A DNA stretch of 21,227 nucleotides from Cymbomonas tetramitiformis (Eukaryota; Chlorophyta; Pyramimonadophyceae; Pyramimonadales; Pyramimonadaceae): contig LGRX02028979.1 in assembly GCA_001247695.2 (NCBI GenBank), positions 1-21,227 on the forward strand. Direction: 5' to 3'. The translations under genes and the position numbers were made by a program. The notes under the pieces were generated by a model. It saw only the letters and a list, made by a program, of their open reading frames with translations. It was not told the origin of the DNA and made no database searches. Shown in pieces: positions 8,142 through 17,177 of this stretch (the stretch's first letter is position 1; every line of letters starts with the position of its first letter).

Positions 8142-10058
8142 AAACTCGTCAAGGCACGATACTCGAGAACTCAAGTGGGTGCAGCGACAGACGTAGTATA
8201 TTTTCATATTGTTCGCAGGTTTGCAGGTGGGCGCATAAGCGACAGCGCTCGCAGTGATATTGAATATCTGCAACTTGAATAATATACGCTTGCATATCGA
8301 CAGCGCAGAGATTGCGCGAGGAGATTTTTCATCGCAAACATAATCGCAGCAAATAGCGTCAGCAGAGAAGTCGTCTTGATTTTATACGCGACAAGGTGTG
8401 CGCACAGCGTACGAACGCATGCAGTGATGTCAAAAATTGCAGGAATGTCACAGTATACGAGATGCAGATGCGCGCACATAAAATGATCGTCAGCACATAT
8501 GATTTCATCAAGTGCGACTGGACGTACATAATTTCATATAACAGCGCGCTCGCATTCGTATGCGACGTACATCAGCAATCAGCAGTATGCGACGTACATC
8601 AGCGATTTTTGCAAATGATCCCTTCGCACTGTTTACAATAACCAGCGCGTACAATGATTTTTAGCCTGTCAGCACGATATGCATTTTCCATGATTTCATC
8701 AGATGCGATGAACGCTCGATTTTAGCGCGTACGATTCCTGATGTGTCTACATGCAGTGAGACATACATATGTGTATGCGCGTCAAAACCATCTGCATAAT
8801 GATTGTATACTTGCAGGGATGCTATGGACACATGATCGTTATGCTGTTGTGGATACATGATCGTTATACTGCTGTGGATACATACTCAACGTGACAGATC
8901 ATGAATAATCATCAGCGTTCATGCTTATCAGAAGCATAGTAATGTGTGTGCGGAGATTTCAATGGTTACAGCATGCACACACACACATATGCACACATAC
9001 TCACTTGCAGTTCACCAACATGCAGTACATAAAGAGTGCATTCAGCATTTACCACATGTACATTATATGCTGAGTGACTGCAATACTGTGAATTGTGCAT
9101 GATTTATCAATGCAGCTTGACCACGATAACAGCTGTAGCATATATATATCAGTTTGATCACGTTAGCAACTGGTATACTAGCATCATGCTGTAATACATG
9201 AACATTGCATACGCATATTGCAGTGCATGCTAAATTATATTAGAACCCATGATAGTATAAGGTGCCTGAAAGTAGTCTTAACACCATAATTAGCTTGTCA
9301 TGTCCTGGTGGAGCCGAGATGCTCTTCAGATCACATGTACATTCTATGGTGGATTATTGGATGGAATGCTCACCTGAACTTCATGTGAAATCTATCCAGC
9401 AACTCATTTTGTAATGAGATTATTATGGAATTACAATAATCCCTAAACTTGATATATCATGTTAGATGTATTCAGTGCATGGTATGCTGACTATCTTACA
9501 TGATGAATTGTCTAGGATATTGTAATATCTAGAACATATCCTACTGTAAAGTGTGTAAAAGTTAACATACACACATTGACAAAAGTGCTAATCAGTAAGC
9601 ACTGCATGCATACACACACACTGCATTGTATGTATTAACATTCACTGATTCAAAGTGAATTGATTAATTTAAATATCTACTATGTGTATGATAATGTACA
9701 TACCATTTTCCAAACACATGTGCGTGGAAAATGTCAGTGATTGCGATAGATAAGGGAGCAGGATAAGACAAGATGCTGTAGGGCTGGATGGAGTTATCTC
9801 CAGACCCGAAGGCAAGATACTGCACCCATTAAACAACTGGTAACTATTGGGTGCAGTCCACTCGTCATTCCACATATCATCGCTGGAGCAATATCAACAA
9901 CTACGTTGCACATTGACAGTTGATTCAGATCTGATCAGTTCAAATGCATGCAACTCTCAGATCAGTATCTACATGACACCTGATATAGTTGTTAAGGACA
10001 AAACACACATACAAATGTGTTGTGTTAAATTGCTGTGATTGTATCAAGCAATGTCCAG
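8142..10058 (+). other. Chromovirus leader, part 1 (noncoding)
   Basis: No convincing gene. It holds local repeats: GTATGCGACGTACATCAGC twice (8558-8576, 8585-8603); a 25-base tandem around ACATGATCGTTAT (8824-8880); a CA-rich tract near 8973-9000; a hairpin ATTTTCCA / TGGAAAAT (9705-9712, 9725-9732); and a hairpin ACTGCACCCA / TGGGTGCAGT (9819-9828, 9848-9857). As a leader RNA these could act in packaging or translation. That role is inferred from position only. Confidence 0.5.
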
Positions 10059-10063
10059 ATATG

Positions 10064-10278
10064 TGCTGGATGTGACACACCGACAGTCTAAATCTGTCAC
10101 TTGTCACTTCCTATAGTAGGCTGGGTGACCGTCACCAGTAGACGGGAAACACCCGTTAGTATTTATGTGTACCTCTTTTATCAATCTGAGACTTTTACCG
10201 TTCTGATATCGAAACCCTTAACTCAGGGTTTATTCTCCGTTATCCGATATATACACACCCGACCATATATATCTGACA
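10064..10278 (+). repeat. 5' LTR of nested element
   Basis: A 215-bp LTR. A TATTTATG box lies at 10160-10167, preceded by a small hairpin ACGGG / CCCGT (10142-10156). A hairpin AAACCCT-TAACTC-AGGGTTT follows at 10212-10231. Short frames inside both LTR copies are shadows of the repeat, not genes. Confidence 0.92.
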
Positions 10279-10282
10279 GGTT

Positions 10283-10297
10283 TGGCCCCACTTACGC
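10283..10297 (+). other. Candidate primer-binding site of nested element
   Basis: TGGCCCCACTTACGC begins four bases after the LTR. The position and TGG start fit a tRNA-primed site; the tRNA is not identified. Confidence 0.4.
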
Positions 10298-10301
10298 TTT
10301 A

Positions 10302-10338
10302 TTTAGCCACTGCGACACCGCAAGGATGATTGGCTAAA
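10302..10338 (+). other. Leader hairpin of nested element
   Basis: TTTAGCCA (10302-10309) and TGGCTAAA (10331-10338) are perfect inverted repeats with a 21-base loop. The hairpin lies between the primer-binding site and the ORF, where retroelement packaging signals often lie. The role is inferred. Confidence 0.4.
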
Positions 10339-10664
10339 GCCAGACGCTTGGGATGGAGTGAGGCGCTCCGCGCGTGGAAGTGCCGGCAGTCGCGGGTATG
10401 GCCTAAGTTTTGTGGGTTGATTTACGGCTAGCTGTAGGCCTTTGAGGACATCTTTTCTACGGGATTTAACGTTGGATTGGTTTACGCATCCTGGTTGGTC
10501 ACCACACCGTTTCGTATCGGCCGCCATTTACCACACGACTTCTCGAAATTTCTGCTCTCTCACGGCAGCCGTATCGACGACCCACCGCATTTCTTGGCCG
10601 CCCAAGACTACCGCAATTTTTCCACGTCTTCTTGCCTCACTCCACCCCTATAGTCTTCTTCATC

Positions 10665-12965
10665 ATGGTTGCTTCTACTAGATCGACGGCTAGCATGGCG
10701 AATCGCCGCCGCACATTAAGCACAATCTTTGACTCCGTTGCTGCCAGGCATGCCAACACGCCCGCGACCCCGCCAGCGGCACAGCCGGCCGCTAATTCGG
10801 CGGGTGCTACATTTTTGGCATCGGTACGCACCTTACAGCGGGGGCACTTCGACATGAAGGTGGCGAAGCACGTCCAGCGCAAGTTGTTCGACGGCAAAGA
10901 GGGGAGATTTTCCGGTGCGGAGCCCCACGCGGCGGCCATCTTCACGAGAATGGTGTCTGCCCTGCAGGCGGCATTCGTCACTGAGGACATCGGTTTCCTC
11001 CCGCTCTTCACGCTGGACGACGCTACTTTGGCCGTCCGCGTGGAGGCCAACAATTTATTGTTCTCCACGATCGAGCTGCTGATCGACCCCTCGTCGCCCG
11101 CAGCGGACTGGTTGGACTCGTCCCACGCCAGCTTCCCGGCAGACGGTAAGCGTGTCCTGCTCGAGTTCGCCCGTCGGATGATCCCGGTTGGGGACCCCTT
11201 CCAGGGGCAAGCGGACATGTTTGCCGTCCGCATCGCTGCGGGCGTGGACCCTCATGGACCCATTGAGGACTTCAACGCCGCGCTCAAAGCTGCGAGGACC
11301 AGGTCGACGCTCCAGGACGAGGACGTGAAGTCCCTTTTCATCAAAGCCCTCGACGCCACCTTCTACCAGCCGGTGGTGTCCCGTTTGCTCCTTCACGACC
11401 AACGAGCCGCCCACGACCTACTCACTATTCAGCAGTGGGTGCGGGAGTGCTACGGCGAGCACGTGCGGGCGGGCACCGCCACCGCATCCGCACACCGGTA
11501 CTCCCACGGCACGCACTTCATGGAGGAGGGCGTTGATGGGTCGGGTGCGGCGAGTGAGATCGCGGACTTACGGACAATGGTGCTCGACTTGAAGAGGCAA
11601 TTGGCCACCTTCCTCGTCACCGCCGAGTCCGAGCCGTCCCCACGGGGATTTACCCCTCGCGCGGACAAGCCGGACCGCCGCGTGAAAACCCGCTTCGCGG
11701 CCTCACCCCTCCCCAAAGGGGGGAATTGGTCTCAATCCGTCTCAAGGAAGGTGGCCTTCCACCGCGACAGCGGTGCGACCATCCCGTACTGCCAGAATCA
11801 GGTGTGTGCTAAGGGGAAGGCGAGGCATTGGCACCGGGACTGCCCGAACGGGGGCAGGACCGGGCTCTCGGCCTTCGCCTTCGCCGAGGAGGCCGAGAAC
11901 TCCGCGTTGGCCGCGAAGTTCCAACACGCCATCGACAACGGCGACCCCGTGGAATTCGACGCCCTCTGCATGCTTGCGGGCGGGAAGCCGGAGGTATTCA
12001 CCGATCTCTCCGCGTGCTCGTTCTGCGAGGAGGACGGTGAGGTCCTCGTGTCCGCCGTCGCCGAGTTCTCTGAGATGGCGCACGCGGCTGGGACTTCCAC
12101 ATTCAACATCAACACCTTCACTGCCGACTTGCTGGTGGTGTCGGAGCCGACCGCGCACTCACCGCCCGCGTCGGTTGAGTCCGAGGAGGAATGGACCGGT
12201 CCGCCGAACCCCTTCTGCCCTCCTGTCACCCGCACGTTTGCCGACTTCATTGAGAGCACGGGGATTGCGTTGGTGCCCGATGAGCCGGCCCCGAGCATGA
12301 ATTTGCTCTCCGCGGTTGAGGGGCCGGAACGCGTGATCGACTACAAGCCCGCGACTTACGCCACGAGCGACGACGACGACAAAGATGCCTCAGTTGAGCT
12401 GCCACGGCCGCGGTACGGCTGTGGGAGAGGCATTCCGAGATTCGGGAGGTCTCTCCTCACTTCCTCCTTGGTGTGTGCGCTCTTTGTAATTTGTGCCACC
12501 GCCGCACCGCACGCCGTTGCCGGTGTCGGTGGTGCCGGTGCGCGCACATGCACGGGTCCACCGGTCGGTGGTGCTACGTCAACTGGCTCGGCAGTCCCGG
12601 CTGCGGAGGCTTCGCTGACTGACGTGGTTCGTGACATGCCATGTGCTATTCCGCCTCGTCGCCAACGGCGGGAGCAGAGACGGCAGGGACTCTACATGGC
12701 TCCGATGCCGTGGCATCCCGGGCCGCCACCGCCTGCCGAGTTGTTTGTGGACGGCCCTCCGCTGTCGCCGGCTTCATCTTCAGATGACGAGGCTCCACCG
12801 TCGGGCAGCACTTGGCAGCACCCCGGTGCGGTGCAGCCTCCCGTGATCGAGAACTCGTCAATTTCTTCTACGAATGATTCATCACCGGCCCCGGGGGCCG
12901 GCAACTGCTTCACAGTCACGCTGCTCCGAGCCGGGCAGACAGCTCCGAAGACCACTAGTGGCTAG
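10665..12965 (+). CDS. Gag-like protein of nested element, with C-terminal membrane segment
   Basis: A 766-codon ORF starting at the ATG at 10665 (CATCATGG). The frame is open further up, but that is the first ATG. The N-terminus is basic (ANRRRT). Residues about 50-300 are mostly helical-looking and resemble capsid regions of retrotransposon gags, for example the stretch around SLFIKALDATFY. A variant zinc knuckle has Cys376, Cys381, His388 and Cys393 (spacing 4, 6, 4 instead of 2, 4, 4), flanked by basic residues. Acidic and Pro-rich regions follow, then YGCG (584-587) and a hydrophobic segment at about 597-614 that could span a membrane. The last 150 residues are Pro/Ala/Ser-rich. There is no protease DTG, RT YxDD or integrase motif. 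The sequence is GC-rich, unlike the AT-rich flanks, fitting a separate origin. The probable role is particle assembly and RNA binding for the element's own RNA. Confidence 0.8.
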   Translation: MVASTRSTASMANRRRTLSTIFDSVAARHANTPATPPAAQPAANSAGATFLASVRTLQRGHFDMKVAKHVQRKLFDGKEGRFSGAEPHAAAIFTRMVSALQAAFVTEDIGFLPLFTLDDATLAVRVEANNLLFSTIELLIDPSSPAADWLDSSHASFPADGKRVLLEFARRMIPVGDPFQGQADMFAVRIAAGVDPHGPIEDFNAALKAARTRSTLQDEDVKSLFIKALDATFYQPVVSRLLLHDQRAAHDLLTIQQWVRECYGEHVRAGTATASAHRYSHGTHFMEEGVDGSGAASEIADLRTMVLDLKRQLATFLVTAESEPSPRGFTPRADKPDRRVKTRFAASPLPKGGNWSQSVSRKVAFHRDSGATIPYCQNQVCAKGKARHWHRDCPNGGRTGLSAFAFAEEAENSALAAKFQHAIDNGDPVEFDALCMLAGGKPEVFTDLSACSFCEEDGEVLVSAVAEFSEMAHAAGTSTFNINTFTADLLVVSEPTAHSPPASVESEEEWTGPPNPFCPPVTRTFADFIESTGIALVPDEPAPSMNLLSAVEGPERVIDYKPATYATSDDDDKDASVELPRPRYGCGRGIPRFGRSLLTSSLVCALFVICATAAPHAVAGVGGAGARTCTGPPVGGATSTGSAVPAAEASLTDVVRDMPCAIPPRRQRREQRRQGLYMAPMPWHPGPPPPAELFVDGPPLSPASSSDDEAPPSGSTWQHPGAVQPPVIENSSISSTNDSSPAPGAGNCFTVTLLRAGQTAPKTTSG

Positions 12966-13197
12966 AATTAGTCACGCCGTGCCTGCCTGGGGTTAGCTAT
13001 AGTGTAGCCTCCTAGATGTGCAGAAGAGCTCTGTGAAGTTGAGCTATGTTTAGGGTTTTGGCAAAGTAACAGCAGTATCTGACAATCTTGCTGTGACCTG
13101 GGACCGCCCTGACCAAGAGTACAGGCCCCCAGTTGTGCTAGTTTCCTCCTGAAGTTGAGTAGGGAGTTTGTTTGCTTCGTTCACTACTAGCTCCGGT
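12966..13197 (+). other. 3' untranslated region of nested element
   Basis: Noncoding, between the gag stop and the hairpin before the 3' LTR. It contains TTTAGGGTTTT near 13049. No second gene. Confidence 0.6.
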
Positions 13198-13214
13198 CAC
13201 CACCCTAGGTGGTG
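13198..13214 (+). promoter_or_regulatory. Hairpin / plus-strand priming tract of nested element
   Basis: CACCACC (13198-13204), loop CTA, GGTGGTG (13208-13214), then the 3' LTR at 13215. No classical polypurine tract is present, so GGTGGTG is the probable plus-strand primer. It is locked in a 7-bp stem, as at 3657-3681. Confidence 0.55.
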
Positions 13215-13429
13215 TGCTGGATGTGACACACCGACAGTCAAAATCTGTCACTTGTCACTTCCTATAGTAGGCTGGGTGACCGTCACCAGTAGACGGGAAA
13301 CACCCGTTAGTATTTATGTGTACCTCTTTTATCAATCTGAGACTTTTACCGTTCTGATATCGAAACCCTTAACTCAGGGTTTATTCTCCGTTATCCGATA
13401 TATACACACCCGACCATATATATCTGACA
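13215..13429 (+). repeat. 3' LTR of nested element
   Basis: A 215-bp copy identical to the 5' LTR except A for T at LTR position 26. It is followed by the ATATG duplication. Confidence 0.92.
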
Positions 13430-13789
13430 ATATGTTCTAAATAAGAAATATCATTTTGATAAATCTTAGAGCACAGACCTATGCTCAGAACAGATCATAG
13501 TTTGACAAATATCACTAAAGTGGATGTTCCTAACTGGATGTTCCCACTTAAGTTGCTAACTTATATATCACCAGAATGTACATTTACTGCTATGGGTTTA
13601 AATCAGTAAAACCCAGAAATGCTATCAACCATAGATGTTGATATACAGCACAATTCACTTATTTGCCATGAAATTTATCATGTGCCAAAGTGAAGTTTAT
13701 TGCAGTGATTCTGTACTTTACATTCCACATATACACTGAGATATGTCACCGAGGCAATATATCAGATAGCTGAAAAAGCTGTAAAATGG

Positions 13790-14300
13790 GTAAAAATGCT
13801 CCACGCATGATTTCAAAATGAAAAATGTGTGCCCATTTTATTTTAAATTATGATTCTATACCTATTCAGGTATCAGAAAAACATAATGACCATGGTCATA
13901 TCTCGTGTAACACCCTAGATATTAGGTGTGTAATATATAGGGGTATACATGTTGGCTGTAACAAAATACGTAAAAATGCTCCACGCATGATTACAAAATG
14001 AAAAATGTGTGTGGATTTTTTTGCTGATCTGATTATTCAGCTATATCTGAATATTCCCTGATTTATACAGCACTTGTAACACCCTGTAACACCCCTAAAA
14101 TTAAATGTGTGTCTCAGGGGTGTAACGTACCCTCTGAAAACCACCTTACATTTATTTAGGTATTAAATGCAGTTTTGCTTAAAAACCTTTGCAAAAAAAT
14201 TATACTGCTTATTTTTTTACCTATATTAGGGTTACACATACCATGTAACACCCTAATCATACTATTGGATGTATGGGCCACTGTAACATTACATGCCCTA
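13790..14300 (+). repeat. Diverged tandem repeat, about 160-180-base unit
   Basis: A 42-base block at 13790-13831 recurs at 13970-14011 with one difference. In each unit a TGTAACACCC motif follows about 115 bases later (13906, 14085); TGTAACACCCT at 14244 marks a third, more decayed unit from about 14129. An extra TGTAACACCC at 14075 and inverted copies (GGGTGTAAC near 14119, AGGGTTACA near 14228) add short palindromes. Confidence 0.65.
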
Positions 14301-14626
14301 AAATGCTACTATAATTTCGATAAACTTCGTATTTAGCATTAACATATCATGCTGTTTTTGACACAAACATGATTATGTATCGGGCAACAACCCAAGAACT
14401 GTGACAGATGATTCCTATAAGGAATGCATGCTATTTTGAGGTATTCGCAATTGACAACTGCCACTATATCACACACTTCCTTGAGGGGGGAAGAAGGTGG
14501 ATATGTATATATACTTACCTCATTATTATGTACGAATATAATACATGTATGTAAACATACCGATATACCATATATAACATATAAATCACACACACTCAGT
14601 TAGACAATTAGCTGAAGGTATTTTTT

Positions 14627-14646
14627 GTGCTGTGTTTTGTTTTTAG
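14627..14646 (+). promoter_or_regulatory. Candidate 3' splice site abutting gag start
   Basis: A T-rich tract ends in TTTTTAG with the gag ATG as the next three bases. This fits a splice acceptor, which would remove the long leader from gag mRNA. The donor was not identified; the TAG also closes the gag frame upstream. Confidence 0.35.
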
Positions 14647-15999
14647 ATGGTTACTATCGAAGAGGAAGAGCATGAGGTTCCTGATATCAACCCAGATCAT
14701 TCGACTTGGTTTTTCGACATACTTGGTTCATACGATGCATACAGTCGGTTTAAAATCCCGAAGTGGATCGCTGGTTATGCCGATACACTAACCAGATATG
14801 ACCACATAGGCTATTATGACAACATCAGTCGCATGAAGCCAGATATGAGCCGGTACAAGGATCCTGCCAATGAGCCTCAGGCACCAGAAGCAGAGTATAC
14901 AGCAGACAGTCCTCCGATGGTCTTTGTAGATCCAGATGCAGATTCAGTACCAGCACCAGCTCCACCAGCTCCACCCAGTTTGGTCCCCAAGGTGAAAATG
15001 ACACCACCTAGGGAATTCAAAACAGGACAGGACGCAGAGGTCTGGTTGGATACAGTGGACAGATATTTCCAGTTCACTTATCCAGGTGTCAATGATAAGG
15101 ATTTGATCACAGTGTTTCTTACTCTCATACAGAATAATGATAGACACTATTTTCAGGTCTTGGCAAAACAGCCATATACCACTTATGAGATGGTCAGACA
15201 GACGTTCCTCAGACAATTTGGTAATCCTCATAAGAGATCGGTAGCCAAGAAACACCTAATGGCACTGACTCAAGGAACCCAAACCTTTGCAGATTATTTG
15301 CGCACATTTACATCACTGGCTTCTTTAGCAGCAGTTGATTTAAATGATGTGCTAATAAAGGACAGATTCGTCACTAGTATGGATTCTGATCTCCGCAGAC
15401 AGTTCCAGCTCAGATACCTGACAGAAGAACAGAGGAACAATCTGTCGTGGCAAGAAACCACACAGATATTGTTTGATTTGAACTACGTCATTCACTCAAA
15501 GCAATCAGAAACCCTTCACTATCGGGGTCAGAAGGAGCAGTCATCTGGAGGTCCAGCCAAGAAGGATAAGGACAGAGGACGTGGCCAGAAGCCATATGAC
15601 AGATCCAACAGAAATCGGAATTGGAATCAGAGTGGCAGCCAGAACTCCAATCAGAATCGGAACAAGGGAAAAGGTGGTAAAGGCAAGGGCAAAGGAAAAG
15701 GAAAAGGAAAAGGAAAATCACAGAATGATAAGACTTGCCATCGTTGTGGTCGTCCTGGTCACATCGAGAAGGATTGTTGGGCCACCAAGACCGATGATGG
15801 AAAACATATCAAGGAAAAGCCACCAGCTCAGAATCCTTTTCCGAATCAGAGACAGCAACAGCATAATCAGGGTGCTAAGGATGGGTCTGGCAAACTCATC
15901 AATACGATCAACACCTTGGTCAAGGAAATGAAAAGTCAACACAACATCAATGCAGCAGTTGCAACTCCAGATCCAGTTCCATCAGCTCTAGCTCCTTAG
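14647..15999 (+). CDS. gag: Gag of chromovirus (capsid-nucleocapsid)
   Basis: 450 codons from the ATG at 14647; the preceding codon is a stop in frame. Residues about 1-115 are a variable N-terminal region with a Pro/Ala linker (PAPAPPAPPSLVPK). Residues about 118-285 match the retrotransposon gag capsid family (AEVWLDTVDRYFQ, FLRQFGNP, TFADYLRTFTSLA). A Gly-Lys repeat at about 338-356 is strongly basic, and a canonical CX2CX4HX4C knuckle follows (Cys364, Cys367, His372, Cys377) for RNA binding. It forms the cytoplasmic virus-like particle and packages the element's RNA. It ends at TAG (15997-15999), but the same frame stays open to a second TAG at 16051. The pol frame (-1) overlaps from about 15867. 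This ORF looks intact. Confidence 0.9.
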   Translation: MVTIEEEEHEVPDINPDHSTWFFDILGSYDAYSRFKIPKWIAGYADTLTRYDHIGYYDNISRMKPDMSRYKDPANEPQAPEAEYTADSPPMVFVDPDADSVPAPAPPAPPSLVPKVKMTPPREFKTGQDAEVWLDTVDRYFQFTYPGVNDKDLITVFLTLIQNNDRHYFQVLAKQPYTTYEMVRQTFLRQFGNPHKRSVAKKHLMALTQGTQTFADYLRTFTSLASLAAVDLNDVLIKDRFVTSMDSDLRRQFQLRYLTEEQRNNLSWQETTQILFDLNYVIHSKQSETLHYRGQKEQSSGGPAKKDKDRGRGQKPYDRSNRNRNWNQSGSQNSNQNRNKGKGGKGKGKGKGKGKGKSQNDKTCHRCGRPGHIEKDCWATKTDDGKHIKEKPPAQNPFPNQRQQQHNQGAKDGSGKLINTINTLVKEMKSQHNINAAVATPDPVPSALAP

Positions 16000-16028
16000 G
16001 GAAACTCTCAGGGTACTGCACAGGTACC
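15997..16028 (+). promoter_or_regulatory. Candidate -1 frameshift site at gag-pol junction
   Basis: GGGAAAC (15999-16005) lies in the correct phase (G GGA AAC in the gag frame) for -1 slippage, and pol is in the -1 frame. After six spacer bases, GGTAC (16012-16016) pairs with GTACC (16024-16028), and GGTG / CACC can form another stem just downstream. The gag stop TAG comes immediately before the heptamer, so the site would work only if TAG is read through or is a mutation in this copy. Confidence 0.45.
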
Positions 16029-17177
16029 GGTGTTAAGAGCACCCCGAGGGTAGATCAGCCTGAAGATGCCACTGAAGCAAGTGGGCGGGTTGAGAGTATC
16101 TCAGAAGAAGTCCTTTCCAGTCTGACATTACAGTTTCAGCAGATGGACAATCCCTCAGAGCACATCGCACAGATGCAGTCTCAAACAGCACAGCTGAAAT
16201 CACAGAAGAAGCTGTTGTTGTATAAAGGGAAAGTTTATGGACAGAGTACTCACATTTTGGTAGATCCAGGAGCCACATCGTCTTTCATCGACAGACAGTT
16301 CGCTGCTCAGCTTGGTATAGCTCCCACAGATTCTTCATCATTTTCAGTGGGATTGGCTGGAGGAAGCCAACTACCATGCACATCCTATCTTCCCAAGGCT
16401 ACATTTTCTCTGGGCAAGTATAAGGATGCAGAAGATTTCTACATCATTGACATGAAACCATTCACTGTCATTCTGGGTCAAGATTGGTTGGAGAGGAGGA
16501 ATCCACACATTGACTTTCAGACCAAAAATCTGACGATCACTAGGAAGCATTCATCAGGCTCCAGTATTCGCACAGTATTGTCCAGAGTTGAGCAGACTCC
16601 AGACTCAGATGACCTTCCTGAAATGGAATTGGTCAGCGCTACCACCATGAGAAAGCATCTTCGTCGCATTCGATCCAGTGGTTCGGCTGAAGAAGCCGTA
16701 GCTTATCTCTTCTTTCTCTCAGAGGTCGATGGTGAACTGGTCTTTGCAGCATCAGACTCAGACACCACTATGGAAGACCCCGAGGTCACAGCAGCACGTG
16801 ATCAAGTGAGAGAAGACTTTTCAGACATATTCCAAGAGGATCTTCCAGCTGGTCATAGGCCAGAACGGTTTGAAGGTGGTTATCATCGAATCAACATTGA
16901 ACCTGGGCATAAGCCACCATCACAGCCAGTACGTACCATTCCAGTACCCATGATGGAGGAGCTCAAGCGGCAAATCATTAAATATGTCGAGTTGGGTATC
17001 CTTCGTCCATCATCATCACCATATGGGTGCCCAATCATCTTCGCTCCTAAGCCAGGGGGAAAGTGGAGGATGTGTTGCGATTATCGTGCCCTTAACAATA
17101 TCACCATAAAGGACACATATCCGTTGCCACCCCATGATACCCTTCTTGAACAGCTTAAGAGCACGCTGGTTCAGTAG
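16002..17177 (+). pseudogene. pol: Pol part 1: protease and N-terminal reverse transcriptase
   Basis: It is open in the -1 frame relative to gag; the first ATG is at 16143. Counting from that Met, the aspartic protease active site is DPGATSSF (Asp41; DSG or DTG is more usual) and the C-terminal protease motif is VILGQDWL (109-116). RT begins near residue 220, with PERFEGGYHRI, PVPMMEELKRQI, SSPYGCPIIFAPKPGG and WRMCCDYRALN, the usual gypsy RT fingers. The frame ends at TAG (17175-17177), just past EQLKS. Near 17160 the RT continues in the +1 frame. Relative to family members about one residue is lost there, so a two-base deletion (or one-base insertion) is the probable lesion. The product in this copy would be truncated before the RT catalytic core. 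Confidence 0.85.

Larger units (their letters stand above)
10059..13434 (+). mobile_element. Nested gag-only LTR retrotransposon
   Basis: Two direct repeats of 215 bp (10064-10278 and 13215-13429) differ by one base (T/A at LTR position 26). They begin TGCTGG and end CTGACA, and each side is flanked by ATATG (10059-10063, 13430-13434), a 5-bp target duplication. The internal 2.9 kb carries one long ORF with a zinc knuckle and no protease, RT, RNase H or integrase. This matches the class called terminal-repeat retrotransposons with a GAG domain (TR-GAG), which depend on enzymes from other elements. The near-identical LTRs mean a recent insertion. It splits the noncoding leader of the chromovirus and lies in the same orientation. 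Confidence 0.9.
13435..14646 (+). other. Chromovirus leader, part 2 (noncoding)
   Basis: A continuation of the leader interrupted by the nested element. It is AT-rich and holds a diverged tandem repeat (13790-14300), a purine run GAGGGGGGAAGAAGG (14485-14499) and a pyrimidine tract ending TTTTTAG directly before the gag ATG. No coding frame is supported. Confidence 0.55.

Noticed and set aside
10101..10337. Small protein repeated at 10101 and 13168
   Set aside because: Both lie in the two LTRs of the nested element; the shared frame only reflects the DNA repeat.
11773..12300. Arg-rich frame inside the nested gag ORF
   Set aside because: It is a GC-rich shadow frame of the 766-codon ORF, low in complexity and without a family.
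13906..14640. A 5' LTR beginning TGTAACACCC for the chromovirus
   Set aside because: No matching copy exists downstream of the chromodomain, whereas 7450/20863 form a clear LTR pair with a polypurine tract. The motif belongs to a tandem repeat.
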